Source of the DNA: Candidatus Hydrogenedentota bacterium
GTDB lineage: Bacteria > Hydrogenedentota > Hydrogenedentia > Hydrogenedentales > CAITNO01
Direction: 5' to 3'
NCBI GenBank assembly: GCA_007124105.1
Contig: SLFT01000059.1
Coordinates: 1 to 18,525, forward strand
Length of the DNA: 18,525 nucleotides
Part shown: positions 6,407-13,911 of the stretch, piece by piece
Layout of the letters: every line of letters starts with the position of its first letter
How positions within the stretch are numbered: the stretch's first letter is position 1
The notes under the pieces: model-generated
What the model was told of the DNA's origin: nothing
Database searches by the model: none
Seen by the model: the letters and a program-made list of their open reading frames with translations, nothing else
Made by a program: the position numbers and the translations under genes

Positions 6407-7258
6407 ATGCGTTTCAATCATCCGTCAGCGGAAGTATTCGTTCCAGATGGAACGCCCATGCCTGATGCAGCGTCGCGCACCACCCACCTGGCTGTGGGCG
6501 CGCATCAGGACGACTTGGAAATCATGGCCTTTACCGGCATCATAACCTGTTTCCAGCAGAGCGACAAATGGTTCTCCGGCGTGGTGGTTACCAATGGCGG
6601 CGGTTCGCCGCGGGCCGGCGTTTACGCGGATAACACGGACGAGGAGATGATGGCTGTGCGTCGCGCCGAGCAAAAGAAGGCCGCCGTGCTGGGCGAGTAC
6701 GGCGCGCAGTATTTGTTGAACCATCCGAGCGCGGCGGTGAAGGACGGCGCGAGCATCTCCGTAATAAGCGATCTGATTGCCATTCTTGAAGCGACCCGTC
6801 CGGAAATCGTATATACCCACAATCCCGCCGACAAACACGATACGCACGTAGCCGTGACGGCGCGACTCATTGCCGCCATACGCAGTCTACCTGCGTCAGA
6901 GCGCCCGAAAAAACTATACGGCTGCGAGGTGTGGCGCGATCTGGACTGGATGATAGACGCGGACAAAACGGCCTTTGACGTGTCGGCGCACGAAAACGTA
7001 CAGGCATCGCTGCTCGGCGTGTTTGATTCACAGGTGGCCGGCGGCAAGCGATATGACCTGGCAACATTGGGACGCCGTCGCGCACACGCCACCTATCACG
7101 CCTCCCATGAGGTGGACACGGCTACTGGCATGACCTTTGCCATGGAGTTGACGCCGCTGGTGGTGGATGACGCCTTAACGTTGCATGAACTGACACAGCA
7201 ACATATACAACGTTTTTCTGACGAGGTATCCGAGCGTCTGAAAAAAGTTGGCGCCTGA
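6407..7258 (+). CDS. PIG-L family (LmbE-like) zinc deacetylase
   Basis: A 283-residue member of the PIG-L/LmbE family, metal-dependent enzymes that remove N-acetyl groups from GlcNAc-containing substrates. The N-terminal motif is GAHQDDLE (residues 31-38), the family's [AG]HPDDxE with Gln in place of Pro. KHDTH (143-147) is the second metal motif. Predicted ligands are His33, Asp36 and His147. No signal peptide is seen, so it should act in the cytoplasm. The ATG at 6407 has AAAGGA (6395-6400) six bases upstream, which beats the longer in-frame TTG at 6368. It precedes a peptide-type ABC importer by 63 nt in the same direction, suggesting work on an imported acetylated amino-sugar or glycopeptide; that substrate is inference. 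Confidence 0.87.
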   Translation: MRFNHPSAEVFVPDGTPMPDAASRTTHLAVGAHQDDLEIMAFTGIITCFQQSDKWFSGVVVTNGGGSPRAGVYADNTDEEMMAVRRAEQKKAAVLGEYGAQYLLNHPSAAVKDGASISVISDLIAILEATRPEIVYTHNPADKHDTHVAVTARLIAAIRSLPASERPKKLYGCEVWRDLDWMIDADKTAFDVSAHENVQASLLGVFDSQVAGGKRYDLATLGRRRAHATYHASHEVDTATGMTFAMELTPLVVDDALTLHELTQQHIQRFSDEVSERLKKVGA

Positions 7259-7321
7259 CCTGTCTATTCCCGCGCACTTTCGCGCGTTCAGAAAGGCAAC
7301 AAAAATAAGGAGCCGGCGAGT

Positions 7322-8992
7322 ATGAAAACCTATCCAACGGGAGCGCTGCTACTGGCAATGATTCTGCTGATTGTGGGATGCGGCCAGAAGTCCGAAGAAG
7401 ACGCCGCGCACTGGGCAACAGCGGAAATGGACGACATTCTGACGGAATATCAGGCCGACGCGCCGCCCGAACAGGGAGACTGGCTGATGCTGCATTTGCC
7501 GGCGGAAATGCCGCACCTCAATCCGCTTACCAGTTCTGATATGTACGCGAGCACCATGTTAAGCTGGATATTCGATACGCTGCTGGACCGCGACCAGGAA
7601 ACCATGGAAAGCATTCCGAACGCGGCCAACGCCTGGGATGTATCGGAGGACCACCTGGAATACACCTTCTATTTGCGAGAAGATATGCGCTTTTCAGACG
7701 GCGAACCGGTTACCGCCCATGATGTGAAGTTCACCTATGACATGTTGATGAATCCCACTGTGGACGCCCCGCATCTGCGCAGCTATTTTAACGACGTTAT
7801 TGACTGTGAAGTGGTGGATGGGCATACCGTGCGCTTTACTTGCAGCCAACCGTATTACCGGCATCTGGTCATGCTCGGAAGTTTGTACATCATGCCCCGG
7901 CACATTTACGGCGAAGGCGACTTTAACAACCATGCCAATAACCGCATGCCTGTGGGTTCGGGCATGTACCTGGTGGAACAGTGGGAGACGGGGCAGCGAA
8001 TCACCCTGACGCGCAACCCCCATTATTGGGGCGAATCGGAAAAAGGCTGGCCCTGGTTCGACAAAATTGTGTACGCCATTATTACGGACGACAACACCGC
8101 ATTCCAGGTGCTGTCTCGGGGCGACCTGGATTTCATGACCATGCCCGCCGAAACGTTTATGCGACGCGCGAACACGCCCCGTTTCAAGGAGCGGTTTAAC
8201 CGCTTCGCCTACTCGCGCCCGGCATACAACTATATCGGCTGGAACATGCGCAAACCCATGTTTGCGGACAAGACAACGCGTCTGGCGCTGACCAAACTGT
8301 TGGACCGCGAACTCATCCGCGACGAAATCTACTATGGCCAGGCGCAGGTCATCTTCGGTAATTTCATGCCCGACACGCCCGAGCATCACGATGAACTCGC
8401 GCCCGTGCCCTTCGACCCCGATGCGGCGGTTGCATTGCTTGAAGGATCGGGGTGGCGCATGGGCAGCGACGGTATTCTGGAACGAGACGGCATACGGTTT
8501 CGTTTCGAGGCTGGCACCACCATCCAGAACCCGGTGGCTGAAAAAGTGCTTACCGTGTATAAGGAAGAACTGGCGCGGGTGGGCATTGAGCTGGTGATAC
8601 GGCCCATGGAATGGGCGTCGTTGCTTGATCGCGTGGACAAGCGCGAGTTTGACGCTATTCTTATGGGCTGGTCCATGCCGCCCGACCCCGACCCGTATCA
8701 GGTATGGCATTCGTCGCAGGCGGAGGCCGGCTCTAATTATGTGGGTTTTATTCACGAAGAATCAGACGCGCTTATCGAACAGGCGCGCGTGGAATTTGAT
8801 CGCGATACGCGCATCGCCCTGTATCACCGGTTCCAGGAAATCCTGTACGAGGAACAACCCTATCTGTTCCTGCTTGCCCCGAAAGTGCTCGCGGCCGGCG
8901 ACAAGCGCGTCCACGGCATACAAGTGTATCCTTTTGGCGTGGACCAGCGCGAATGGTTCGTGCCGCAAGACATGCAACGATACGGACAATGA
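7322..8992 (+). CDS. ABC transporter substrate-binding lipoprotein, peptide/nickel family (SBP_bac_5)
   Basis: A 556-residue extracytoplasmic solute-binding protein of the DppA/OppA family. The N-terminus is a lipoprotein signal peptide with a lipobox ending at Cys20 (IVGC), so it should be anchored in a membrane. Family signatures include HLNPLTSSDMYAS, the YTFYLREDMRFSDGEPVTAHDVKFTYDML segment (around residues 118-142) and the closing-lobe segment with PDPYQVWHSSQ. Length matches the family. AAGGAG (7307-7312) lies nine bases before the ATG. Its stop is one base from the start of the first permease gene, so the three are surely one operon. The family binds peptides but also oligosaccharides, nickel or haem; the ligand cannot be read from sequence. 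Confidence 0.93.
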   Translation: MKTYPTGALLLAMILLIVGCGQKSEEDAAHWATAEMDDILTEYQADAPPEQGDWLMLHLPAEMPHLNPLTSSDMYASTMLSWIFDTLLDRDQETMESIPNAANAWDVSEDHLEYTFYLREDMRFSDGEPVTAHDVKFTYDMLMNPTVDAPHLRSYFNDVIDCEVVDGHTVRFTCSQPYYRHLVMLGSLYIMPRHIYGEGDFNNHANNRMPVGSGMYLVEQWETGQRITLTRNPHYWGESEKGWPWFDKIVYAIITDDNTAFQVLSRGDLDFMTMPAETFMRRANTPRFKERFNRFAYSRPAYNYIGWNMRKPMFADKTTRLALTKLLDRELIRDEIYYGQAQVIFGNFMPDTPEHHDELAPVPFDPDAAVALLEGSGWRMGSDGILERDGIRFRFEAGTTIQNPVAEKVLTVYKEELARVGIELVIRPMEWASLLDRVDKREFDAILMGWSMPPDPDPYQVWHSSQAEAGSNYVGFIHEESDALIEQARVEFDRDTRIALYHRFQEILYEEQPYLFLLAPKVLAAGDKRVHGIQVYPFGVDQREWFVPQDMQRYGQ

Positions 8993-8993
8993 C

Positions 8994-9989
8994 ATGCGCG
9001 CGTATATTGTTCGCAGACTTCTGTTAATCATCCCGACCTTCATCGGTATCAGCGTGTTGACCTTTGCGTTGATACAGCTGGCGCCGGGGAGCCCGATTGC
9101 GTTCCGCTTGCAGGGCATTGAAGGGGCGATGACCGCCGACGCCGCCACCCAGGAGATTATTGAACAGACCCGCGCCCTGTATGGACTTGACAAACCCATA
9201 CCAGTGCAATACGGGCTGTGGCTGAGCAGACTGGTGCGCCTTGATTTTGGCAACAGCATGAAAGACCAGCGGCCCGTGATAGACAAGATCGCCGAAGCGC
9301 TGCCCATTACCCTGCAACTCAATATCCTGTCGTTGCTGCTGGTATACCTTATCAGCATTCCCATTGGCGTGTATTCCGCCACCCATCCCGGCACCAGACG
9401 CGACAGCGCCATCACGTTATTCCTGTTCATGATATACAGCATGCCCGCGTTTTGGGTGGCCATGCTGCTTATCCTCTTTCTGGGCGGCGGCGAGTATCTC
9501 AACTGGTTCCCCATTTATGGACTCCAGTCAAGCGACGCGGAGAGCTTTTCTTTGCCTATGCGTCTGCTCGACCGGCTTTGGCATATCGCGATGCCCCTGT
9601 TCTGCCTGACTTATGGAAGCCTCGCGTTCTTGTCGCGGTACATGCGCGCGGGCATGATGGACGTCATGCGTCAGGACTATATCCGCACAGCCCGCGCGTA
9701 TGGCTTCTCCGAACGCACGGTAGTGTGGAAATACGCCATGCGCAATTCCCTCATTGCGATCATCACCTTGCTGGGCGGGTTGTTGCCGGGGCTTATTGGC
9801 GGGAGCATCATCATCGAGAGCATCTTCTCGATTCCCGGCATGGGCCGACTCGCCTTCGAGGCCGTGTTGAGCCGCGATTATCCGTTGATTATGGGAAACA
9901 TCGCCATGGCGTCGCTGCTCACGCTGGCGGGGCTGTTGCTTACAGACATCTTATACGTACTGGTGGACCCAAGGATAAAACTGGGATGA
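8994..9989 (+). CDS. ABC transporter permease, DppB type
   Basis: A 331-residue inner-membrane permease of the binding-protein-dependent transport family, DppB/OppB type. It opens with MRAYIVRRLLLIIPTFIGIS, the typical first membrane helix. LYGLDKPIPVQYGLWLSRLVRLDFGNS is a classic DppB periplasmic segment, and about six membrane helices are visible. The EAA loop that meets the ATPase is near MRQDYIRTARAYGFSERTVVWKYAMRNS, and IESIFSIPGMGRLAFEAVLSRDYPLIMG is also diagnostic. The start lies one base after the upstream stop. The frame is open further upstream, but that part overlaps the lipoprotein gene and has no similarity. The stop overlaps the next start as ATGA. Confidence 0.93.
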   Translation: MRAYIVRRLLLIIPTFIGISVLTFALIQLAPGSPIAFRLQGIEGAMTADAATQEIIEQTRALYGLDKPIPVQYGLWLSRLVRLDFGNSMKDQRPVIDKIAEALPITLQLNILSLLLVYLISIPIGVYSATHPGTRRDSAITLFLFMIYSMPAFWVAMLLILFLGGGEYLNWFPIYGLQSSDAESFSLPMRLLDRLWHIAMPLFCLTYGSLAFLSRYMRAGMMDVMRQDYIRTARAYGFSERTVVWKYAMRNSLIAIITLLGGLLPGLIGGSIIIESIFSIPGMGRLAFEAVLSRDYPLIMGNIAMASLLTLAGLLLTDILYVLVDPRIKLG

Positions 9990-11041
9990 CAAATCGTTCA
10001 GGGAAAGAATACGAAAGCGCGGCAACCGCGCCGCAGGCCGCCGCGCACGGCGCGTCCGTGAAATATCCCGCGTGGACCCAGTTCAAAAAGAACAAGCCCG
10101 CGCTCGTTGGGGTGCTGCTGGTGCTGTGCGTCGGATTTGTTGCGTTGTTCGCTCCCTTTCTGGCGGGCGACGTGCCCATTGTCATGCGTAAGAACGGTCA
10201 CATCTACTGGTTCCCCAACGTCATTACGTACGCCCGATTGACCGCGGAGAACATGTACCCGAATTTTGACCGCTGGGAGCCAGGCGACGGCGAATTCGCG
10301 CTGCGTCCGCCCGTACCGCACAGCCCCTTGCGCCAGAATCTCAGCAACCGGCTGCGACCGCCCGAACGCGGCCACTGGCTGGGCACCGACGACCGTGGAC
10401 GCGACGTGCTCAGCCGCATTATCTGGGGCGCGCGCATTTCCATGTCCGTCGGGTTCATTGCCGTGGGCATCGCTGTTGTCATCGGCGTTGTGCTGGGCGC
10501 GCTGGCCGGATTCTACGGCGGAAAAGTGGACGCCCTGATCCTGCGCGTTATCGAAATCTGGATTTGTATTCCCGCCTTCTTCCTGATCATCACCGTCATG
10601 GCCTTTCTCGAACCCAGCATTGTGAACATCATGGTGGTTATTGGGCTGACCGGCTGGCCGGGCGTGGCGCGACTGGTGCGCGGCGAGTTTCTCAAACAGA
10701 AACAACAGGAATACGCGCTGGCCGCCCGCGCCTCGGGCCTCAGCGACCGGCGCATCATCTTCCGGCACCTGCTGCCCAACGCGCTCAGCCCGGTTTTTGT
10801 AAGCGCCACCTTCGGCGTGGCCGGCGCCATACTCACCGAATCCGGATTAAGCTTTCTCGGTTTCGGCGTGCCGCCGCCGACTGCCAGCTGGGGCGAGGTG
10901 CTCAAACAATCCCAAAGTTACGTGGATTTCGCCTGGTGGCTGGTGACCTTCCCCGGCGTCGCCGTCTTTATTACTGTCGTCTCCTTTAATCTGGTCGGCG
11001 ACGGGTTGCGCGACGCGCTCGATCCGCGATTGCGCCAATAA
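9986..11041 (+). CDS. ABC transporter permease, DppC type
   Basis: A 351-residue second permease of the same importer, DppC/OppC type. It has a hydrophilic N-terminus of about 35 residues, a first membrane helix (PALVGVLLVLCVGFVALFAP), then an extended periplasmic segment of about 70 residues before HWLGTDDRGRDVLSRIIWGAR, which is the diagnostic start of the core domain. The EAA loop is QEYALAARASGLSDRRIIF, and ESGLSFLGFG is another hallmark. It ends with DPRLRQ, as these permeases usually do. The start codon overlaps the DppB stop (ATGA), implying translational coupling. No ATP-binding DppD/DppF gene follows; the operon ends here. Confidence 0.93.
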   Translation: MTNRSGKEYESAATAPQAAAHGASVKYPAWTQFKKNKPALVGVLLVLCVGFVALFAPFLAGDVPIVMRKNGHIYWFPNVITYARLTAENMYPNFDRWEPGDGEFALRPPVPHSPLRQNLSNRLRPPERGHWLGTDDRGRDVLSRIIWGARISMSVGFIAVGIAVVIGVVLGALAGFYGGKVDALILRVIEIWICIPAFFLIITVMAFLEPSIVNIMVVIGLTGWPGVARLVRGEFLKQKQQEYALAARASGLSDRRIIFRHLLPNALSPVFVSATFGVAGAILTESGLSFLGFGVPPPTASWGEVLKQSQSYVDFAWWLVTFPGVAVFITVVSFNLVGDGLRDALDPRLRQ

Positions 11042-11062
11042 AAAACACGCAGTTCATATACG

Positions 11063-11091
11063 CGTCATTGCCAACGTAGTGAAGCAATCTC
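11063..11091. repeat. Diverged copy of the dispersed CGTCATTGC...AAGCAATCTC repeat
   Basis: It starts CGTCATTGCC and ends GAAGCAATCTC, the two ends of the repeat seen at 90-144 and 295-317. The central GAGCGAAGC part has diverged to AACGTAGT. It lies just after the end of the importer operon. Confidence 0.55.
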
Positions 11092-11270
11092 ATTCGAATT
11101 ACGCCAGATGGCTTTGCTCACCATGACCGGATAGCATGTGGTTCACCCGCTGGGTGATGCGCCTTGAAGGTGTTAACGCCCAATCCATGAGCGTTTTCTC
11201 GAAGCAAGGGCAAGGGAAAACCTTCCGGTTCGCCCTTACCCGAAACTATGTACACGCGGTATAGTACGAC

Positions 11271-11320
11271 CGCGCCCAACTGCGTCCAACTGCGTCCGAC
11301 CGAGTCCGACTGAGTCCGAC
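11271..11320. repeat. Five-copy 10-bp tandem repeat (consensus TGNGTCCRAC)
   Basis: Five consecutive 10-mers read CGCGCCCAAC, TGCGTCCAAC, TGCGTCCGAC, CGAGTCCGAC and TGAGTCCGAC. Neighbours differ by one to three bases, a gradient expected from stepwise duplication and drift. The period of ten is close to one helical turn. Confidence 0.85.
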
Positions 11321-11344
11321 AAGAACCCTTGCCCCCCGTTTCCG

Positions 11345-11543
11345 CTACGGCGCGGCAATACCAGGCACCGGCATACCCTTGCTGAACGTTATCTCGATGC
11401 TCAATTCAGAAAGCGCCGAAACGCTTGCGACGACCGGCGAAACCATTCAACGGACCCGTCGCTGAATCGCCGCTGCCTGTCGCCCCATACGCGCTCACAA
11501 CCGCGCATAAAACCGCTGTTAGAAAAATGACTGTACAACCCAT
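11345..11543 (-). pseudogene. Remnant of a secreted Ig-like-domain protein gene
   Basis: On the minus strand an ATG at 11543 has AGGAG (11557-11553) nine bases upstream and starts MGCTVIFLTAVLCAVVSA, a good Sec signal peptide. This frame stops at 11406 after 45 residues. One base out of register, 11446-11345 encodes 33 residues including SPVVASVSALSELSIEITFS and KGMPVPGIAAP, then TAG. That second part reads like the first strands of a bacterial Ig-like (SbsA-type) domain, whose usual form is P-x-V-x-S-V-x-A...VTFSxPM. A single extra base near 11447 separates the two frames. I read this as the start of a secreted, repeat-domain protein gene that has been frameshifted and truncated. A short functional peptide from the first frame remains possible. 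Confidence 0.45.
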
Positions 11544-11738
11544 GACTTCGGGCTCCTGTTGACGTTGAGGGCAAGCACCCAATACTATGTCCAGAATAAA
11601 GTCGCGCCAATGAATCAATGATTATATCATGTCTATTACTGCCTGCCATCAGAAAAACGCGACATTGCGCTCATGCGTAGCAATTTGGCGAGTAGTGCCT
11701 TATTCTCAGGACTGTTCGGTTGCCGAAAAATTAAGAGA

Positions 11739-11792
11739 TAAGAATCTGGTGACTTCTTACTGCTTGAAAAATGATACTATTTGTGGTACTGT
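11739..11792 (+). promoter_or_regulatory. hicAB promoter with extended -10; predicted leaderless start
   Basis: TTGAAA (11764-11769) and TACTGT (11787-11792) are 17 bp apart, and TGG (11784-11786) before the second hexamer gives an extended -10. +1 falls at 11799, the first base of the hicA GTG. Just upstream, TAAGAA (11739-11744) and TTCTTA (11754-11759) form an inverted repeat. Short TACTRY motifs occur at 11758, 11775 and 11787. These are candidate HicB operator sites. Confidence 0.5.
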
Positions 11793-11798
11793 GTTGCT

Positions 11799-12053
11799 GT
11801 GAACAATAAGCATCGAAATACGTTGAAGGCAGTAATGGCGTCAAATACGCCCAAGCAGATGGCATGGCGCGATATAGAAGCGTTGCTTCTGGCGCTCGGC
11901 GCAACAATAAAACAAGGACGCGGTTCTCGAATACGTGCGGAACTGAATGGGCATCAAGCGGTGTTTCACCGGCCACACCCAACGCCTTTGGCAACAAAGG
12001 GGTTGGTCCGTGCTGTGAAGTTTTTTCTTCTGCAAACAGGAGTCGAACCATGA
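11799..12053 (+). CDS. hicA: HicA-family toxin, variant lacking the GSH histidine
   Basis: An 84-residue HicA (YcfA-type) protein, small double-stranded-RNA-binding-like ribonucleases that cleave mRNA and are neutralised by HicB. It begins VNNKHRNTLKAVMAS, continues WRDIEALLLALGATIKQGRGSRIRAELNG and ends with AVFHRPHP and a last helix; these match one HicA subgroup. In classical HicA the loop carries G-S-H, with His as catalytic residue. Here it is GSRIR, so the catalytic His would have to come from HRPHP or the chemistry differs. The start is GTG 11799, chosen from the NNKHRxTL start of the family and the promoter geometry. There is no Shine-Dalgarno. Its stop overlaps the hicB start as ATGA. 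Confidence 0.82.
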   Translation: MNNKHRNTLKAVMASNTPKQMAWRDIEALLLALGATIKQGRGSRIRAELNGHQAVFHRPHPTPLATKGLVRAVKFFLLQTGVEP

Positions 12054-12403
12054 TAGCGTATAAAGGATATTTTGCGGAGCCAGTATACGATCCTGAGGAC
12101 AAGACATTCTCCGGCATCGTGCTCAATACCAATACTGTACTGCACTTTGAGGGGAGAACGCCGGAGAAACTGGAGAAGGCCTTTCGAGATACGATAGACG
12201 ATTATCTGGCGTGGTGTGAGGAAGAAGGAAAGACACCGGAGAAACCCTTCTCCGGAAAGTTTCTGGTACGCATTCCTCCGGAATTGCACGGCTGCGCTGT
12301 TGCCGCCGCCAGACGCAGCCAACAGTCGCTCAACGCTTTCGTTGCGGACGCATTGCGCGCGAAACTTGACCGCGCCGCGTATGGCAACCGCAACAACGCC
12401 TGA
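12050..12403 (+). CDS. hicB: HicB-family antitoxin
   Basis: A 117-residue HicB. The N-terminal half (MIAYKGYFAEPVYDPEDKTF, then SGIVLNTNTVLHFEGRTPEKL) is the degenerate RNase H-like fold that covers the HicA active site. The C-terminal part (SGKFLVRIPPELHGCAVAAA through LNAFVADALRAKL, residues 68-108) is a ribbon-helix-helix DNA-binding unit, suggesting autorepression of the operon. AGGAG (12038-12042) lies seven bases before the ATG inside the end of hicA, so antitoxin translation has a strong site while the toxin has none. The stop codon lies ten bases from the convergent sulfatase stop. Confidence 0.88.
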   Translation: MIAYKGYFAEPVYDPEDKTFSGIVLNTNTVLHFEGRTPEKLEKAFRDTIDDYLAWCEEEGKTPEKPFSGKFLVRIPPELHGCAVAAARRSQQSLNAFVADALRAKLDRAAYGNRNNA

Positions 12404-12421
12404 GCGCGCTGTATCAGGCGT
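12396..12421. terminator. Hairpin between convergent hicB and sulfatase genes
   Basis: ACGCCTGA (12396-12403) is the exact reverse complement of TCAGGCGT (12414-12421), with a 10-nt loop. The TGA of hicB and the TGA of the sulfatase lie in opposite arms, so each gene's last codons pair with those of the other strand's gene. It is a candidate bidirectional terminator, though neither side has a proper U-tract. Confidence 0.45.
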
Positions 12422-13844
12422 CGCCCATTTCCCGGCGCAGTTCTTGTAATTGATTCTTCATTTTTCGCAGGGTTGGCGTATGCGTTTTCTTGTCTGCGAG
12501 GTTGTGTTTTTCGTCGGGATCGGGGCCGAGATCAAAGAGCCTGTACTGATTGATTGTGGGGTAGTGGATGAGTTTGTAATTATCCACGCGAATCATGCGC
12601 TGCTTATCCATGTACGCGCCGTAGATGGCGTCGTAACCCACCGTGCTTTCGCGTGTAATGAGGGGCATAAGGCTTCTGTATTGCACGTGGTCGGGAACAT
12701 CCGCGCCGGCCAGTTCAATAGTGGTGGGCATAATATCCTGGAGGTATACCGGCGCTTGAACGCGTTGGTTGGCGGGCGCGTCGGGTCCCACAACGATAAG
12801 GGGCGCTTTCATGCTGTGCTCGTACATGTTCTGTTTGCCCATAAACCCGTGTTTACCCACGGCCAGACCATGATCGGCGGAAAAAAATATCCAGGTGTTG
12901 TCGGCGCGGCCTGTTGCCTCGAGCGCGTCGAGGATGCGCCCGATTTGCGTGTCCGTGTGCGAGATTATGGCGTAGTATTCGCGTCGTTGCGTACGCACGG
13001 CGTGTTCCGTGCGCGGGAACGGGGCAAGGCGCTCGTCGCGGAGGGCGGGGCTACAGCCGATGGCGTCCTTGTCGGGATACTCCGGCAGAAAATTATCCGG
13101 CAGCCCGACGCCGTCAAGGGGATGTTTGTCCAGATACTCCCTGGGCGCCTGACGCGGATCATGGGGCGCGTTGAAAGCGAGATACATAAAAAACGGCACA
13201 TCGTGTTCCGTCGCGTCACGCAGGAACTCGACGCCGTCATCGCCGAGCGCCTCGCTCCAATGCGCGCCGCCCGTCCAGAACCCGCCCAATTCCGGGTTCG
13301 TCGGGTCGAAGGGGTCCGGAACGCCTTCTTTCGGGCGATCATATTGTTCTGGCACATCCGGCGGCATCCCGCCCCGTATATTGCGCGTTGTCTGGAACGC
13401 CTCGTCGGCGTTACAGTTCACGTGCCATTTGCCGGACATGTACGTGCGATATCCGGCGCGTTCGAGATACTGCGGCCAGAGCCGCCCCGCGGCGCATTCC
13501 TCTGGTACGCGGGGATCAATCGCCTTCGCGTTCCATAGAAATCGTCCCGTAAGCAACATGGTACGGCTCGCCACGCAGATGGCGCCGTGCCAGCCGCCCT
13601 GGTTGTAGCAATTGTCAAAACTGACGCCGCGCCGCACCAACCGATCAAGATTCGGCGTGTGCGCCTCGTCGCAACCCAGCGCGGCGATGCTGTCAAAGGT
13701 TTGGTCGTCGGCGAAAATAAACAGGATGTTCGGTTTGGCGGATGGGTTGGCGCGCGCCGTGGTCGCGCCCGCCAGCGTACACAGGCCCAATGCGCCTGTT
13801 GTTTGGCACAAGAAATCTCGGCGGTTGATAGTGGTGTTGCTCAT
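12414..13844 (-). CDS. Tat-exported formylglycine-dependent sulfatase
   Basis: A 476-residue type I sulfatase, hydrolysing sulfate esters, probably of polysaccharides. The N-terminus (NRRDFLCQTTGALGLCTLAG) is a twin-arginine signal peptide, so the enzyme is exported folded. PNILFIFADDQ provides the metal-binding Asp pair (46-47). CVASR (90-94) followed by TMLLTGR is the C-x-[P/A]-S-R motif whose Cys is converted to formylglycine. FNAPHDPR and SADHG are later active-site motifs. Length is normal. The ATG at 13844 is preferred over one 13 codons upstream because it sits at the usual distance from the RR motif and has GAAGAG nearby. It follows the HzsA-like gene by 67 nt with no terminator between, so the two are probably co-transcribed. 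A maturation enzyme (FGE) is not in the window. Confidence 0.92.
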   Translation of the reverse strand: MSNTTINRRDFLCQTTGALGLCTLAGATTARANPSAKPNILFIFADDQTFDSIAALGCDEAHTPNLDRLVRRGVSFDNCYNQGGWHGAICVASRTMLLTGRFLWNAKAIDPRVPEECAAGRLWPQYLERAGYRTYMSGKWHVNCNADEAFQTTRNIRGGMPPDVPEQYDRPKEGVPDPFDPTNPELGGFWTGGAHWSEALGDDGVEFLRDATEHDVPFFMYLAFNAPHDPRQAPREYLDKHPLDGVGLPDNFLPEYPDKDAIGCSPALRDERLAPFPRTEHAVRTQRREYYAIISHTDTQIGRILDALEATGRADNTWIFFSADHGLAVGKHGFMGKQNMYEHSMKAPLIVVGPDAPANQRVQAPVYLQDIMPTTIELAGADVPDHVQYRSLMPLITRESTVGYDAIYGAYMDKQRMIRVDNYKLIHYPTINQYRLFDLGPDPDEKHNLADKKTHTPTLRKMKNQLQELRREMGDA

Positions 13845-13911
13845 TTCATTATCTCTTCTCGTTGAAAACCAGGACACGGGCATCCGGTATCCCTATTGCC
13901 TGCGTATTGTC

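Larger units (their letters stand above)
11042..11798. other. Long non-coding stretch with repeats and a gene remnant
   Basis: These 757 bp between the importer operon and hicA hold no intact gene that I can support. Contents are a diverged dispersed repeat (11063-11091), GGGCAAGGG (11206-11214) with its exact reverse complement at 11325-11333, a five-copy 10-bp tandem array (11271-11320), a minus-strand remnant of a secreted protein gene (11345-11543), and the hicA promoter region (from 11739). No clear terminator for the importer operon was found. Confidence 0.65.

Noticed and set aside
7271..7286. CGCGC/GCGCG hairpin between the deacetylase and the lipoprotein genes as a terminator
   Set aside because: Only 5 bp with no U-tract; the two genes are more likely co-transcribed.
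7694..8755. Minus-strand open frame of 353 codons inside the importer lipoprotein gene
   Set aside because: Antisense shadow; His/Arg/Val-rich product without domain signals.
12450..13538. Plus-strand open frame of 362 codons opposite the sulfatase
   Set aside because: The opposite strand encodes an intact sulfatase with all catalytic motifs; this frame is a shadow from high-GC third positions.
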